From DATLMR01 sp035634255 (GTDB taxonomy: Bacteria; Acidobacteriota; Blastocatellia; UBA7656), in assembly GCA_035634255.1 (NCBI GenBank), contig DASQDI010000107.1, forward strand, positions 1-64,000: a DNA stretch of 64,000 bases, read 5' to 3'. A program made the translations under genes and the position numbers. Numbering within the stretch: position 1 is the first letter of the stretch; each line of letters opens with the position of its first letter. Below are positions 1 through 8,979 of this stretch, piece by piece. The notes beneath the pieces were generated by a model. It did not search any database. It worked only from the letters and a program-made list of their open reading frames with translations, and was not told where the DNA came from.

Positions 1-202
1 TCCGAAAGGGGACCCGGGGGGAGAGGATATTCGCGAGAGACGCGCGCGGGCGTGTGATAAAGATGATAGACCGCAGGGACAACAACGACATAATCTGGAA
101 AAAGGTGAGATGAAATCGCAATATGATCCCGGATTGGCTATCATGTGCGTTGTGGTTACGCGGCCCGCGCATAATTCTTCCGATCATTGAGAGGGTGCTG
201 AA

Positions 203-646
203 ATGCGAATCACCAGAACAGTCCTTGGTATATTACTTCTCAGCGTCGTGGCGGGAACTGAGGTAGGGGCGAACAGGGGGAAGCACTCGCCGGAACCCGC
301 AATGGCAGGCGCGCAGGACGCGGCCTACCTTGACCAACGCATCAGGTCGGTCGAGCAACGGCTGTACTCCATACAATCGAGCATAAGCAGGCTCGAACAA
401 CAGGTCAACTTCCCTCAACGTTCTGCCCCATCGCAGCCCGCGCGCTCGCCCGAGCTCGACCTGCTGAGGAACGAGATCGAAGTCTTAAAGACCAGAGTGA
501 GGGAGCTTGAATGCGGCGTGGCCCACCTTGACGAGCGCACTCTGTCAGAGGGGGCCAAACTGGGGCGAAAGTCGGCCGGGGGGCGAGCGGTAGACCCTTG
601 CAGGCTTAACCCGGAGACGCCGGTTCTGAACCCAAGGCATCCGTAG
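203..646 (+). CDS. Small exported coiled-coil protein, function unknown
   Basis: I do not recognise a family. The 147-residue product opens with a basic residue pair and a hydrophobic stretch (about residues 5-22), which looks like a signal peptide. Residues about 43-68 and 84-108 have the heptad spacing and charge pattern of two short coiled coils, separated by a Pro/Ser-rich linker. The tail is low in predicted structure and contains two Cys (one at ELECGV, one at DPCRL). A GAGAGGGTG stretch 5-14 bases upstream of the ATG can serve as ribosome binding site. It stands alone, followed 62 bases later by a VOC gene. A periplasmic or envelope-associated structural role is only a guess. Confidence 0.6.
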   Translation: MRITRTVLGILLLSVVAGTEVGANRGKHSPEPAMAGAQDAAYLDQRIRSVEQRLYSIQSSISRLEQQVNFPQRSAPSQPARSPELDLLRNEIEVLKTRVRELECGVAHLDERTLSEGAKLGRKSAGGRAVDPCRLNPETPVLNPRHP

Positions 647-708
647 AATATGCTCGGCGACTTATCTGAGCATTAATTCTGGGCATTGATCATGAGGCAG
701 GAGATAAG

Positions 709-1074
709 ATGCTTCTCGGACTGAGGACCGTCATTTACCACGTGGACGATCTGGATCAGGCGAAAGCCTGGTACAGCAGTGTTCTTGGATTCGCCCCGTA
801 CTTCGATGAGCCATTCTACGTCGGGTTCAACATCGGAGGCTTTGAGCTGGGGCTTGACCCGGATATGTCGAGAGTGTCTAAAGGCAATAACGAAGTCGCC
901 TACTGGGGCACGACCGACGCCGAAGCCGAATTGAGGCGGCTGATAGAGCTTGGGGCAAACGAGTACAAAGGCGTGGAAGATGTCGGAGGCGGTATTCGGG
1001 TGGGCGTGGTCATAGACCCATTCGGGAACCCTCTGGGGGTAATCGAGAATCCGAATTTTAAGGCGGAAGAATAG
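709..1074 (+). CDS. VOC-superfamily (glyoxalase/dioxygenase-fold) protein
   Basis: The 121-residue protein is one vicinal-oxygen-chelate domain: the opening strand TVIYHVDDLDQAKAWYSSVL, the following LGFAP, and the closing IDPFGNPLGVIENP are the typical beginning and end. His11, Glu46 and Glu112 sit where metal ligands lie in this superfamily. The length fits a single domain that would dimerise to form the active sites. AGGAGATAAG lies directly before the ATG. Members range from glyoxalase I to fosfomycin-resistance enzymes and non-enzymatic proteins, so the substrate cannot be named. It runs towards the convergent DoxX-like gene. Confidence 0.85.
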   Translation: MLLGLRTVIYHVDDLDQAKAWYSSVLGFAPYFDEPFYVGFNIGGFELGLDPDMSRVSKGNNEVAYWGTTDAEAELRRLIELGANEYKGVEDVGGGIRVGVVIDPFGNPLGVIENPNFKAEE

Positions 1075-1143
1075 CGGCCTCGAACGAAACAGCCACGGCC
1101 TTCGACCGGAGCCTGTGCGAGGTGTCGGGCTCGGCGCTCAGCT

Positions 1144-1635
1144 TTATCCGATTTCGCCGAGCCCGTTCCCCTTCCCGAACCACCTTTGCCCCGTAGCATA
1201 ATAGACCCACCAGATTACGAAGAGTTGAAAAGGCACTCTGACGAGCAGGTAAGCCGGGCCGCCCGCGTGGCCTCCGAACTCCACCCGATTGATAGCCGAG
1301 TAGATGTTTGATGGGAGGAGGCATACAAGCATCAGAATGAGGCAGAGGCCGGTCAGCTTCATCAGGCGGGGAATCCACACGCCCACGGCCCCGAGCAACT
1401 CTAAAATCCCGGTGAGGTAAATGATCTCGACGCGGTACGGGACGAAGGCCGGCAACATCCCGGACATTTCCCGAGGGCTGAAAAAATGGCCCAACGCCGT
1501 GAACACGAAGAAGAGCGAGAGCCCGACTCTGGCGCGAGTAGCCGGAGCGGTCTTAAAGCCGGCGACGTACCGATCAGCCAGCGTAAGCAGCAGGTATGGG
1601 GCGACGAGGAGCAATAGTAAGAAGAGTAATGTCAT
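1144..1635 (-). CDS. DoxX-like integral membrane protein
   Basis: The 163-residue product has four hydrophobic segments: residues about 2-20, 35-55, 70-92 and 95-112, with another near 130-148. The pattern fits the DoxX/DoxD-like family. SLFFVFTALGHFF followed by a short loop and IIYLTGILELLGAVGVWIP is characteristic of DoxX-like proteins that carry a Glu in the third helix. These are small inner-membrane proteins whose role is mostly unknown, although some relate to quinone or thiosulfate oxidation. No strong Shine-Dalgarno sequence precedes the ATG. It is convergent with the VOC gene and lies downstream of the hybrid kinase on the same strand, with a 92-base gap. Confidence 0.75.
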   Translation of the reverse strand: MTLLFLLLLLVAPYLLLTLADRYVAGFKTAPATRARVGLSLFFVFTALGHFFSPREMSGMLPAFVPYRVEIIYLTGILELLGAVGVWIPRLMKLTGLCLILMLVCLLPSNIYSAINRVEFGGHAGGPAYLLVRVPFQLFVIWWVYYATGQRWFGKGNGLGEIG

Positions 1636-1727
1636 GGCCCCAATCCAGAGCGAAAGCCCCTTCTCACCGGCAACGAAGAGTATGGCTCAGTGAATGTACT
1701 CTTGCCGGAAAGCCGCGGGCCGGGAGA

Positions 1728-4187
1728 CTAAGGGGCGGCCTTCCAGGGCGCGGGGGGCCTGTCAACCAGGCTGATGAGGACGGTGATAAGCTCCGCGGGC
1801 TCGACCGGTTTGGGCACGTGTATCTGGTAGCCCGAAGCCAGGGCCTTCATCCTGTCCTCCGCCCGCGCGTACGCGGTGAGCGCCACCGCCGGAATCCAGG
1901 TCCCCGCTTCCCGCATCCACGCCCGCGCCCGCTTCATAAACGAGTAGCCGTCTTCCCCCGGCATCCCGATGTCTGACACGATCACGTCGGGCCTCCACTC
2001 TTTAACCTGCGCGAACCCCTCGTCCGCCGAGCTGGCGGATTTGATGTACGCGCCGCTCTGCGTGAGCACAGTGCTTAAGAGAAGGAGCGACTCCGGCTCG
2101 TCGTCGACGATCAGCACTTTCACACCTTCCAGCATCATCGAAGGTTGAAACTGTAACGCCACTTCCCCATCCACCCGAGGGTGAACGCGCTCTTCGCTTC
2201 TCGACTTCACGTGAGTCACCATCAGGGGGAGCCTGATGGTAAACGTCGCCCCCTTATCTATCCCCGGACTGTCGACGGCGACGCTGCCGCCGTGAAGCTC
2301 TACGATGTGACGCACTATGGCGAGCCCCAGCCCCAGGCCGCCGTGTATTCTTGACGTGGTGCCGTCCGCCTGCCGGAAGCGGTCAAAGACGTAGGGCAGG
2401 AACTCGCGGGCTATCCCCTGCCCCGTGTCGCTCACCTCAAGCTCTATCTGCGAGTTGACGCGCATGAGACGCACCTGCACGCGCCCGCCTTTCGGGGTAA
2501 ATTTTATGGCGTTGGCGAGCAGGTTCCACACGACCTGCTGGAGCCTGCCGGCGTCGCCCGAAACCGGCCGCGCGTCGGGGTCGAGCACCACCTGCAACTT
2601 CACGCCTTTCGCGTCGGCCGTCGGGCGCACCGAGTCGACGGCCGCCTCGATGACGGGCGCGACCTCAAGGGGCTGCGCCTTGAGGCGGAACTTCCCGGAG
2701 ATGATGCGCGACACGTCGAGCAGGTCTTCGATGAGCTGCGCCTGCGCCTTGGCATTCTGCTCGATGGATTTCAGCCCGCGCGCCGCCTCCTCGCCGTCGA
2801 GCCTCCCGCCGGAGAGAAGCCTGGCCCACCCGAGCATCGCATTCAAAGGCGTCCTCAGCTCGTGCGAGACGGTCGCCAGGAATTCATCCTTGGCGCGCGA
2901 AGCGGCTTCGGCGGCCGACCGCGCTACGCGCTCGGCGGCGAGCAGCCTCTCGCGTTCCGCCTCAGCTTCTTTCTGCTCGTGAATGTCGAGGATGTTGCCG
3001 ATCCACTCCCGGATGGAACCATCGGCATTAAAGAGGGGCACGGCGCGGGCCACGTAATAATGGTATTTGCCGCTCGCTGCGTGCCGGATGCGGGCCTCAG
3101 CTTCGTAGTACGAGCGCCCCTCTACCGCGAGCCTCCACATGGCCAGCACGCGCTCGCGGTCCTCGGGGTGTATCGCCTTGGCCCAGCCCCAGCCCCGGTG
3201 CTCTTCCCACGTCTGCCCGGTGAAGGCTTGCCACTCCCGCTGAGGGACTACGAAGGCCCCTTCCGCGTCGGTCGTCCAGACGACGGAAGCTAAAATGCTC
3301 GTGAGCGAGCGGTAGCGCTCCTCACTCATGCGCAGAGCCTCCTGCGCCTGCCGACGGTCGGTGATGTCGCGGGCGATCTTCGACGCCCCGATGATGTTCC
3401 CGGCCTCGTCGCGGATCGGCGAAACGGTGAGCGAAATGTTAATGAGAGTCCCGTCCTTGCGCCGCCGCACGGTTTCGTAATGGTCGACCGTTTCTCCGCG
3501 CCTGATCCTGTCGAGAATCACCGGCTCTTCTGCGATGTGCCCCGAAGGGATCAGCATCGTGATCGGCTGGCCGATGGCCTCCGCCGCCGTGTAGCCGAAC
3601 ACCTTCTCCGCGCCTATGTTCCAGCTCGTTATGACGCCCTGTAGGCTCTTGCTGACGATGGCGTCGTCGGACGATTCCACTATGGCGGCCAGATGCGCCC
3701 TGGCCTGCTCGGCCTGCCTGCGCCCGGTGATGTCATGGAAGACCAGGACGACCCCGACGACCTGTCCTTCGTCATCGCGGATCGGGGCGGCGCTGTCGTC
3801 GATGGGCCGCTCCGTGCCGTCTCTGGCGATGAGCAGGGTGTGGTTCGCCAGCCCCACGACGGCCCCCTCGCTCAGGGCCCGGAGGGCGGGGCTATCGACC
3901 GGCTGGCGGCCCTGTTCGTTGATGATCTGGAAGATTTCTTCCAGCGGTCGCCCCATCGCCTCGGACTCGGCCCAGCCAGTGAGGGACTCGGCCACGCCGT
4001 TCATCAACGTCACCCGGCCCTCTACGTCGGTGCTGATCACGGCGTCGCCTATGCTCGCGAGCGTGACCCGCAGCCACTCCGACTGCTTGCGCAGAGCTTC
4101 TTCGGCGCGGCGGCGCGCGAGGAGGATACTTTGGGCATTTTGCAGGGCAACGGAACGAAGCCGTTCTTCCTCGTTATCTTCCGCCAC
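1728..4187 (-). CDS. Hybrid histidine kinase: three PAS domains, HisKA, HATPase, receiver
   Basis: This 819-residue soluble sensor kinase has no membrane segment. Domain order: a short N-terminal helix, PAS1 (about 30-160), PAS2 (165-285), PAS3 (290-410, ending in a PAC-type segment), HisKA with the H-box SHELRTPLN (phospho-accepting His442), HATPase_c (about 535-655; N-box LLANAIKFTP, G-boxes DTGQGIA and GGLGLGLAI), and a C-terminal receiver (about 695-810) with phosphate-accepting Asp739 in VIVSDIGMPG and the conserved Thr/Lys at VALTA and HVPKP. The start is a GTG five bases after the stop codon of the MetE-like gene, which implies translational coupling. No HTH output is present, so a separate partner is needed. 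The signal is unknown; PAS domains suggest redox, light or small-molecule sensing. Confidence 0.9.
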   Translation of the reverse strand: MAEDNEEERLRSVALQNAQSILLARRRAEEALRKQSEWLRVTLASIGDAVISTDVEGRVTLMNGVAESLTGWAESEAMGRPLEEIFQIINEQGRQPVDSPALRALSEGAVVGLANHTLLIARDGTERPIDDSAAPIRDDEGQVVGVVLVFHDITGRRQAEQARAHLAAIVESSDDAIVSKSLQGVITSWNIGAEKVFGYTAAEAIGQPITMLIPSGHIAEEPVILDRIRRGETVDHYETVRRRKDGTLINISLTVSPIRDEAGNIIGASKIARDITDRRQAQEALRMSEERYRSLTSILASVVWTTDAEGAFVVPQREWQAFTGQTWEEHRGWGWAKAIHPEDRERVLAMWRLAVEGRSYYEAEARIRHAASGKYHYYVARAVPLFNADGSIREWIGNILDIHEQKEAEAERERLLAAERVARSAAEAASRAKDEFLATVSHELRTPLNAMLGWARLLSGGRLDGEEAARGLKSIEQNAKAQAQLIEDLLDVSRIISGKFRLKAQPLEVAPVIEAAVDSVRPTADAKGVKLQVVLDPDARPVSGDAGRLQQVVWNLLANAIKFTPKGGRVQVRLMRVNSQIELEVSDTGQGIAREFLPYVFDRFRQADGTTSRIHGGLGLGLAIVRHIVELHGGSVAVDSPGIDKGATFTIRLPLMVTHVKSRSEERVHPRVDGEVALQFQPSMMLEGVKVLIVDDEPESLLLLSTVLTQSGAYIKSASSADEGFAQVKEWRPDVIVSDIGMPGEDGYSFMKRARAWMREAGTWIPAVALTAYARAEDRMKALASGYQIHVPKPVEPAELITVLISLVDRPPAPWKAAP

Positions 4188-4189
4188 CT

Positions 4190-5257
4190 CTAATCACCCC
4201 CCAGAATCTTCGACGCGAGAGCGGTGCCCTGCACGCGCGCCTCTATCTTTTCAAAGGCGGTGTCGCGGGTCGTCGACGTGTCGTCGCAGAACGGAGAGAA
4301 CCCGCAGTCGTCGGTCGTGCCCAGCTGCCCTACCGGAATGTACTGAGCCGCCTCAAGCACACGGTCCCGGACTTCCTCAGGCGTCTCGACGCGCGGGTCA
4401 ATCGGCGCGATGACGCCGACGAATATCATCTGGTCCGCCTTCATATGATCGCGGATGATCTTCAGGACGTGGGCGCGGTCCTTCTCGCCCGCGAGCGCGA
4501 TGTAGAAGTTCCCCACCATCAACTCGAACAAGCTGGGCAGCAGTTGGGCGTAGTCCACGTCCGCGCTGTGGGTCGAATCGCGGTCGCCGCCGGGGCAGGT
4601 GTGCACGCCGATGCGCTTGCGGTCCTCCGCCGAGAACCGAGAAAGCGCCAGGTTGTTCAGGTCGATGAAGCTGTGGAGCAGGTTGCCCGACGGGTCGATC
4701 TTGACCGCGAGCCGCCCTTCCGTGAAGTCTATCTGCACCTTGTGCGCGCCCTTCCGGAGGCAGGCCCGGACCTCCGTCTCGTGCTCGTGGAGCAGGTCGT
4801 CGATGAACCGCTCGCGTGAGTAGCCCGGCATCTCTTCGGACGGGTACATGAGGCTCAAGGCCGAAGGCGAGATGACCGCCTGCTTCACCGGCACGTGGGC
4901 GTAACGCATGGCCGTGTCGAGGTAGCTGTCCGCGTGCCTCTTGTAACGGAAAGGGCCTTCGGTCAGGCGCAGCATCCGGCGGGTGTGGCCGGCCGTGAAC
5001 GGAATCCTGAAGCCGTCCGGGGCCGTGTTCGGCAGGCCGTGCACGCAGTAGGTCCAGAAGTTGTGATACTTCCTCTGCTCGCCGTCGGTGATCACAGGCG
5101 AGCCGGTAGCCTCGAACCGCTCGATGGTGTCGCGGGTCGCATCCTCGTAGAGCGGCTCCAAAGTCGGGTCCGTTCCGTCTCGTGTGGCGACGGCCTCGAT
5201 CAGCGCAAGAGGTCTCGGGATACTACCGATTGGCTCGGTCGGAATCATCATAGGCAT
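4190..5257 (-). CDS. Cobalamin-independent methionine synthase core (MetE C-terminal family)
   Basis: The 355-residue protein resembles the catalytic C-terminal half of MetE, a zinc-dependent TIM-barrel methyltransferase acting on a thiol. The opening PTEPIGSIPRP and VITDGEQRKYHNFWTY match the family entrance. A His-x-Cys pair (GVHTCPGGD) and a later Cys in TDDCGFSPF occupy the zinc-ligand positions, and IDFTEGRLAVKID provides the usual acidic substrate-binding residues. There is no MetE N-terminal domain, as in the archaeal/'MetE-II' group, so the methyl donor and acceptor are uncertain: homocysteine, or another thiol such as coenzyme M. The next gene, a hybrid kinase, starts five bases past its stop. 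Two in-frame ATGs near the start leave a small uncertainty. Confidence 0.82.
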   Translation of the reverse strand: MPMMIPTEPIGSIPRPLALIEAVATRDGTDPTLEPLYEDATRDTIERFEATGSPVITDGEQRKYHNFWTYCVHGLPNTAPDGFRIPFTAGHTRRMLRLTEGPFRYKRHADSYLDTAMRYAHVPVKQAVISPSALSLMYPSEEMPGYSRERFIDDLLHEHETEVRACLRKGAHKVQIDFTEGRLAVKIDPSGNLLHSFIDLNNLALSRFSAEDRKRIGVHTCPGGDRDSTHSADVDYAQLLPSLFELMVGNFYIALAGEKDRAHVLKIIRDHMKADQMIFVGVIAPIDPRVETPEEVRDRVLEAAQYIPVGQLGTTDDCGFSPFCDDTSTTRDTAFEKIEARVQGTALASKILGGD

Positions 5258-5579
5258 GCTCGCTTCTGTCTTTCTTCATGCTCGCGGTGCTGCGTTAATA
5301 AGATAAATCATCCTTAGTTCGACAGGCAGTAAAGTATACCACCCGAGGGGCCGGAATGCTCACGCGCACGCGGCTCCCGGAATTTATCCGAGCCATTTTC
5401 GAATCGTTATAGTTTATATCGGATCGGTGTGAAGCTCCGACATTGCAGAGCTTCACACCCGAGTCGCTCCACCCCGAGTTATTGAGCCGCACACCTCCCA
5501 CCCGGCGGACGATCTCATCCGGGCGGACGGGCGGGGCGGACCCCGCCCACAGGCGTCGCCTCATTATCGAGGCCCTGAC
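5258..5579. other. 322-base gap between the subtilase and MetE-like genes
   Basis: No convincing gene is visible here. Both flanking genes are on the minus strand, so this is the 3' region of the subtilase and the 5' region of the MetE-like gene. The most obvious structure is a perfect 12-base-pair inverted repeat at 5426-5459, listed separately. I see no recognisable riboswitch consensus (no SAM, cobalamin or THF motif that I can identify). Confidence 0.6.
5426..5459 (-). repeat. Perfect 12-bp inverted repeat (stem-loop) upstream of the MetE-like gene
   Basis: GGTGTGAAGCTC (5426-5437) and GAGCTTCACACC (5448-5459) are exact reverse complements separated by 10 bases. Transcribed from the subtilase side, the hairpin lies about 120 bases past the subtilase stop and about 170 bases before the MetE-like start. 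No T-run follows it on either strand, so it is not a classical intrinsic terminator. It may be an mRNA 3'-end structure, a leader element or an operator. Confidence 0.7.
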
Positions 5580-8366
5580 CTACGGGGCAGGGTTGAACTT
5601 GAACCGTATGTTGTCGATGAGCACTTCTGAGTCAAATATCCCATCCCCTCTGTCCCGTACTACGATGCGGTAGGTGCCCGGCCCCCCGGTGACGGCAACC
5701 GTCTTCCGCACAGTCTTCCAGCCGGTTTGCCCTGCCGTATCGTCCCCGCCGTTAAAGTTAACTCTCTCTGCCGGCATGAACGTGGAGCCGTCGACGGACT
5801 CGAAGGCCAACACCTCCTCTTGACCTGAGGGCGTGACGAGCACGATTGTCATGTCGTCATTGAACCCTCGGCCTACCCATTCAGGATACTCCTCAGTGAC
5901 GAAGTTGTATTGGAATTCGATAGGTATACTTTCCACCCCTTCCGGAATCACGAAACTCTGTTGCACTATCGACTCAACAGCCCTGTCTTCCGGCCCCGAG
6001 CTTATGTGACACATCCTGCCTTCGCCACCTACCGGTTTGATGGAGCCGAGCATCTCGATTGCCCCGGCCGTGCCGATCACTGACCAGGGGGCCATACTGG
6101 GTTCGACCTTGCCATTCTCGAACATCCCGTTGAAGACGGCCTCGAAGATATCGACCCGGCCCTTACCTATTGTAATTCCGGTCCGGCGCGATGCCGTGTC
6201 TTCGAGCTGTTTCCTGACCTCGCTGGCTTTCCAGGCCGGGTTCCGCGACCAGACCAGGGCGGCCGCCGCGGAGACGATTGGCGCGGCAAAAGAAGTCCCG
6301 CTCCCCGTATCGTAATCGCCGTTCAGGGTCGTGGAGTAGATATCCTCTCCGGGCGCACCGATGTCTACATAGTCTGCCGCGTTACTGAGACTGGAGCGAC
6401 CGTCCGAGTTTGTCGTGGCCGTCACGCAAAGCACGTTGTCGAAGGCTCCGGGGTAGACTCTGACGTTATGTCTGGAGAGCTGCCGGATATTGCCGGGGAC
6501 GCTCACCACGAGCCTGTCACCCCCCACGGCGTAATCGACGGCGTCTTTCAGTACCTTTATCTCCTTTTTGTCGTTCGTCTCCTTACCACCGCTGAGGTTG
6601 ATAATCCTCGCGCCCGCGTTAGCGGCGGCAACTATGCCGGAGGCGAAACTCTCCACAGTGGTGGACTTCGGTTCTTTATTAGCGGCTCGTATGGCTATTA
6701 CTTTGCAGCCCCAGGTCAGGCCGGCCCCGCCCTTGTCGTTGTCGGTGATGGCCCCGATCACCCCGGCCACCATGGTGCCATGGCCCTTCTGATTTTTAAA
6801 TACTTCCATAGGGTCGTCGTCGTTGGAAACGACGTCGCGGCCCTTTATGACTTTACCCGCGAGGTCCTCGTGGTTATAGTTCACGCCCGTATCGACGACC
6901 GCGACCGGCGTGAACTCATGCCCTCGCGTCACGACCCAGGCTTCGTCGGCACGGACGATGCGGAGCGCCTGCTGAAAGGGGCCATATCCGGGGTCTTCAG
7001 GCGTCACTTCAGCCGTCTGCACCCCCACGGCATTGGGGCGGGCTGAAATGACTCCGGGCTGGTTTTCGAGCTGGGAGATGGCGGCGTAAACGCCCGCCGC
7101 TTTGCCCGTGCCCGGAAACCTGATCTGGTGGCTCCCGAGCGTGGGGTCAGTGCCCACGATGGTCCCCCCGATCACTGCGGCGATCTCACGCCGGCGTGCG
7201 CTACTGACCTCATCCGAGAATTCGGCCACCACCTCGTTGGACAGGAATGACCGACCCGTCTCCCGGTCGTCGACCACCTTCGAGTAGTCCGACGCCGCCA
7301 GAGTTATAGGGAGGCTGGTGACGACCAGCGCGAGAGCGTCGGAGACACGTTCCTGACTGACGCCTGGGAAAGCGGCGGAGGCCTTGAAAAGTAGCTTCCC
7401 TTCCTCCGGGGCGTTAACGAAAACGGTGCCGCTGTAGATGCCGTCGTTCGCCTGCAAGTCACCGTCATTCCCGTCGTCTCGCAGGGTGCCCGCGACTGAG
7501 CTTGCCTCCCCGTCGACCCTCAGAAGCGATACCTCGTCCGGGGCCACCTTGAATTGAGCTATCACCAGGTTAAATGTGACGGGGGTGAGGACGCCCGGAT
7601 GCACGCCGCTAGGGTTGGCACACGGACGGAATATTATCGGGTCGCCGCCGGGCGGCAGCACGGTAACGACGGTCGTGTCGCTGACGGTGGTGGCGGGCGT
7701 CGTCCCGTGAAGCGTAGCGGTGTTGGTCACGACGTACTTCCCCGGACGATTGCCGGTGAAAGATTGGTCAAGGACGAACGAGAAGGGGCCGGCGGCAGAG
7801 TATCCCCCCGGAGGGTAGTTGCTGAACATTCCCAGGCCGCCGTCGTCGGGGTACACTGAGGTCGAGACAGTGACCGCCCCGCCGCCGCCGGCAAGGAGGT
7901 TGACGATGGTGACGGCGTTCCTGGCGGACCCTACCTCGAAGGTGAGGGAGCCCGCCCCCGAATCCAGGGCGAGCGCCGACCGGCGGCCTATTACTATGTC
8001 CCCTGAAAACTCTTCGATGTCACGCCCCGGATCGGAGGCGTGCTTGACTACTCGGACGGCGTAGGTCCCGGCTTCCAAAGCGGGCACGACGACCCTGACG
8101 GTGTCGGGGTCTATGCGCTCCGGGTCGACGCCTTGCGGGCCGATGAAGAAGCTGAGGTTCCGCATCTGCCCATCGTTGAAGCGTTGAGTGCCTTGCAATA
8201 TCAGAGCGTCGCCCTCTTGCAGAACGTCCGAAGGCAGCCACATCGTGATATCGTTTGAATTCCCTCCGTGGGTTCGTGGCGCGACCGAGACGGCAGCCAC
8301 GAATAAGGCCGCGATGAGCAGACCCGAGGTAAGTTTATGGGCAAGATGTTTCCTGTTCGTGTTCAT
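5580..8366 (-). CDS. Secreted subtilisin-family (S8) serine protease with multidomain N-terminus
   Basis: This is a 928-residue exported endopeptidase. A signal peptide spans about residues 1-35. About 35-400 are beta-rich repeats with an Ig-like character, and one segment ends EVSLLRVDGEAS. About 375-455 (VVAEFSDEVSSARRREIAAV and following) looks like an I9/fervidolysin-type inhibitory prodomain. The S8 catalytic domain follows at about 460-740 with Asp490 (VAVVDTGVNY), His about 530 (GHGTMVAGV) and Ser about 692 (GSGTSFAAP), and an oxyanion-hole Asn in the INLSGG region. The final 170 residues form a beta-sandwich of the type that accompanies secreted subtilases. AAGGAGAAT before the ATG is a good ribosome binding site. 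It most likely acts outside the cytoplasm on peptides. Confidence 0.92.
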   Translation of the reverse strand: MNTNRKHLAHKLTSGLLIAALFVAAVSVAPRTHGGNSNDITMWLPSDVLQEGDALILQGTQRFNDGQMRNLSFFIGPQGVDPERIDPDTVRVVVPALEAGTYAVRVVKHASDPGRDIEEFSGDIVIGRRSALALDSGAGSLTFEVGSARNAVTIVNLLAGGGGAVTVSTSVYPDDGGLGMFSNYPPGGYSAAGPFSFVLDQSFTGNRPGKYVVTNTATLHGTTPATTVSDTTVVTVLPPGGDPIIFRPCANPSGVHPGVLTPVTFNLVIAQFKVAPDEVSLLRVDGEASSVAGTLRDDGNDGDLQANDGIYSGTVFVNAPEEGKLLFKASAAFPGVSQERVSDALALVVTSLPITLAASDYSKVVDDRETGRSFLSNEVVAEFSDEVSSARRREIAAVIGGTIVGTDPTLGSHQIRFPGTGKAAGVYAAISQLENQPGVISARPNAVGVQTAEVTPEDPGYGPFQQALRIVRADEAWVVTRGHEFTPVAVVDTGVNYNHEDLAGKVIKGRDVVSNDDDPMEVFKNQKGHGTMVAGVIGAITDNDKGGAGLTWGCKVIAIRAANKEPKSTTVESFASGIVAAANAGARIINLSGGKETNDKKEIKVLKDAVDYAVGGDRLVVSVPGNIRQLSRHNVRVYPGAFDNVLCVTATTNSDGRSSLSNAADYVDIGAPGEDIYSTTLNGDYDTGSGTSFAAPIVSAAAALVWSRNPAWKASEVRKQLEDTASRRTGITIGKGRVDIFEAVFNGMFENGKVEPSMAPWSVIGTAGAIEMLGSIKPVGGEGRMCHISSGPEDRAVESIVQQSFVIPEGVESIPIEFQYNFVTEEYPEWVGRGFNDDMTIVLVTPSGQEEVLAFESVDGSTFMPAERVNFNGGDDTAGQTGWKTVRKTVAVTGGPGTYRIVVRDRGDGIFDSEVLIDNIRFKFNPAP

Positions 8367-8979
8367 TTTTATTCTCCTTCAGCATTAAGACAGACCATGT
8401 CCCGGGCCGCGGGAGTACCGCGGCCCCAATAGCCAAAGCAGTCTTGCAAGATCACCCCCGGTTCGTCAGGTAACTTGGCGCTCAAGTTAAGGCGGATTCT
8501 GGGAGCAGGGATGGGCTCGGCCGGCAAGTAAAAGGATGTCGAGCGGTTGCCGCAGCAGGCGGAACGACTTAAGCCCTGCTCATCGTATTAGAGCCCGGCT
8601 TTTGTAACAAAATACACCTTCATTAAATTTCTTTAGCGGTTAACTATTGCGCGACCGGCCTGCGGATGGCTTATCCCGAAATCAATGACATGTGTGGGTA
8701 TTTAATAACCGGCGTGCTCGGTCGCGAAGTAGCTTCGTATTAAACTCTGCCCGCGAATAGCCCAAAAAGTTTACAGGTGTACGAGATCGTGTTTTCAAAT
8801 CGCTCGCCCTCAAAAAAAAGCTCAATCATTTCTTTATTTAACCTGCGGCACCGTAATTGCTCTTATATCCCGTGGAATGGATGTGGGCTTTGGATGTTCC
8901 GGCCAGTTGTTGAAGTTCGGAGGTGTTGTCCCGAGCCTCATAGTGTAAGAGGGGACGAGACGTTTTCAAGGAGGGTGCA
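8367..8979. other. 613-base divergent intergenic region
   Basis: This gap lies between the 5' ends of the subtilase (minus) and the Gln-rich protein (plus), so it should hold both promoters. It is AT-richer than the flanking genes, especially 8590-8720 and 8760-8880. I see no sigma-70 boxes at convincing spacing, no tRNA and no conserved small gene. The short open frame at 8777-8983 has no ribosome binding site or codon character and is not called. Confidence 0.5.

Noticed and set aside
5295..5564. Possible 89-residue minus-strand gene between subtilase and MetE-like genes
   Set aside because: No ribosome binding site, runs through the 12-bp palindrome and has no family resemblance.
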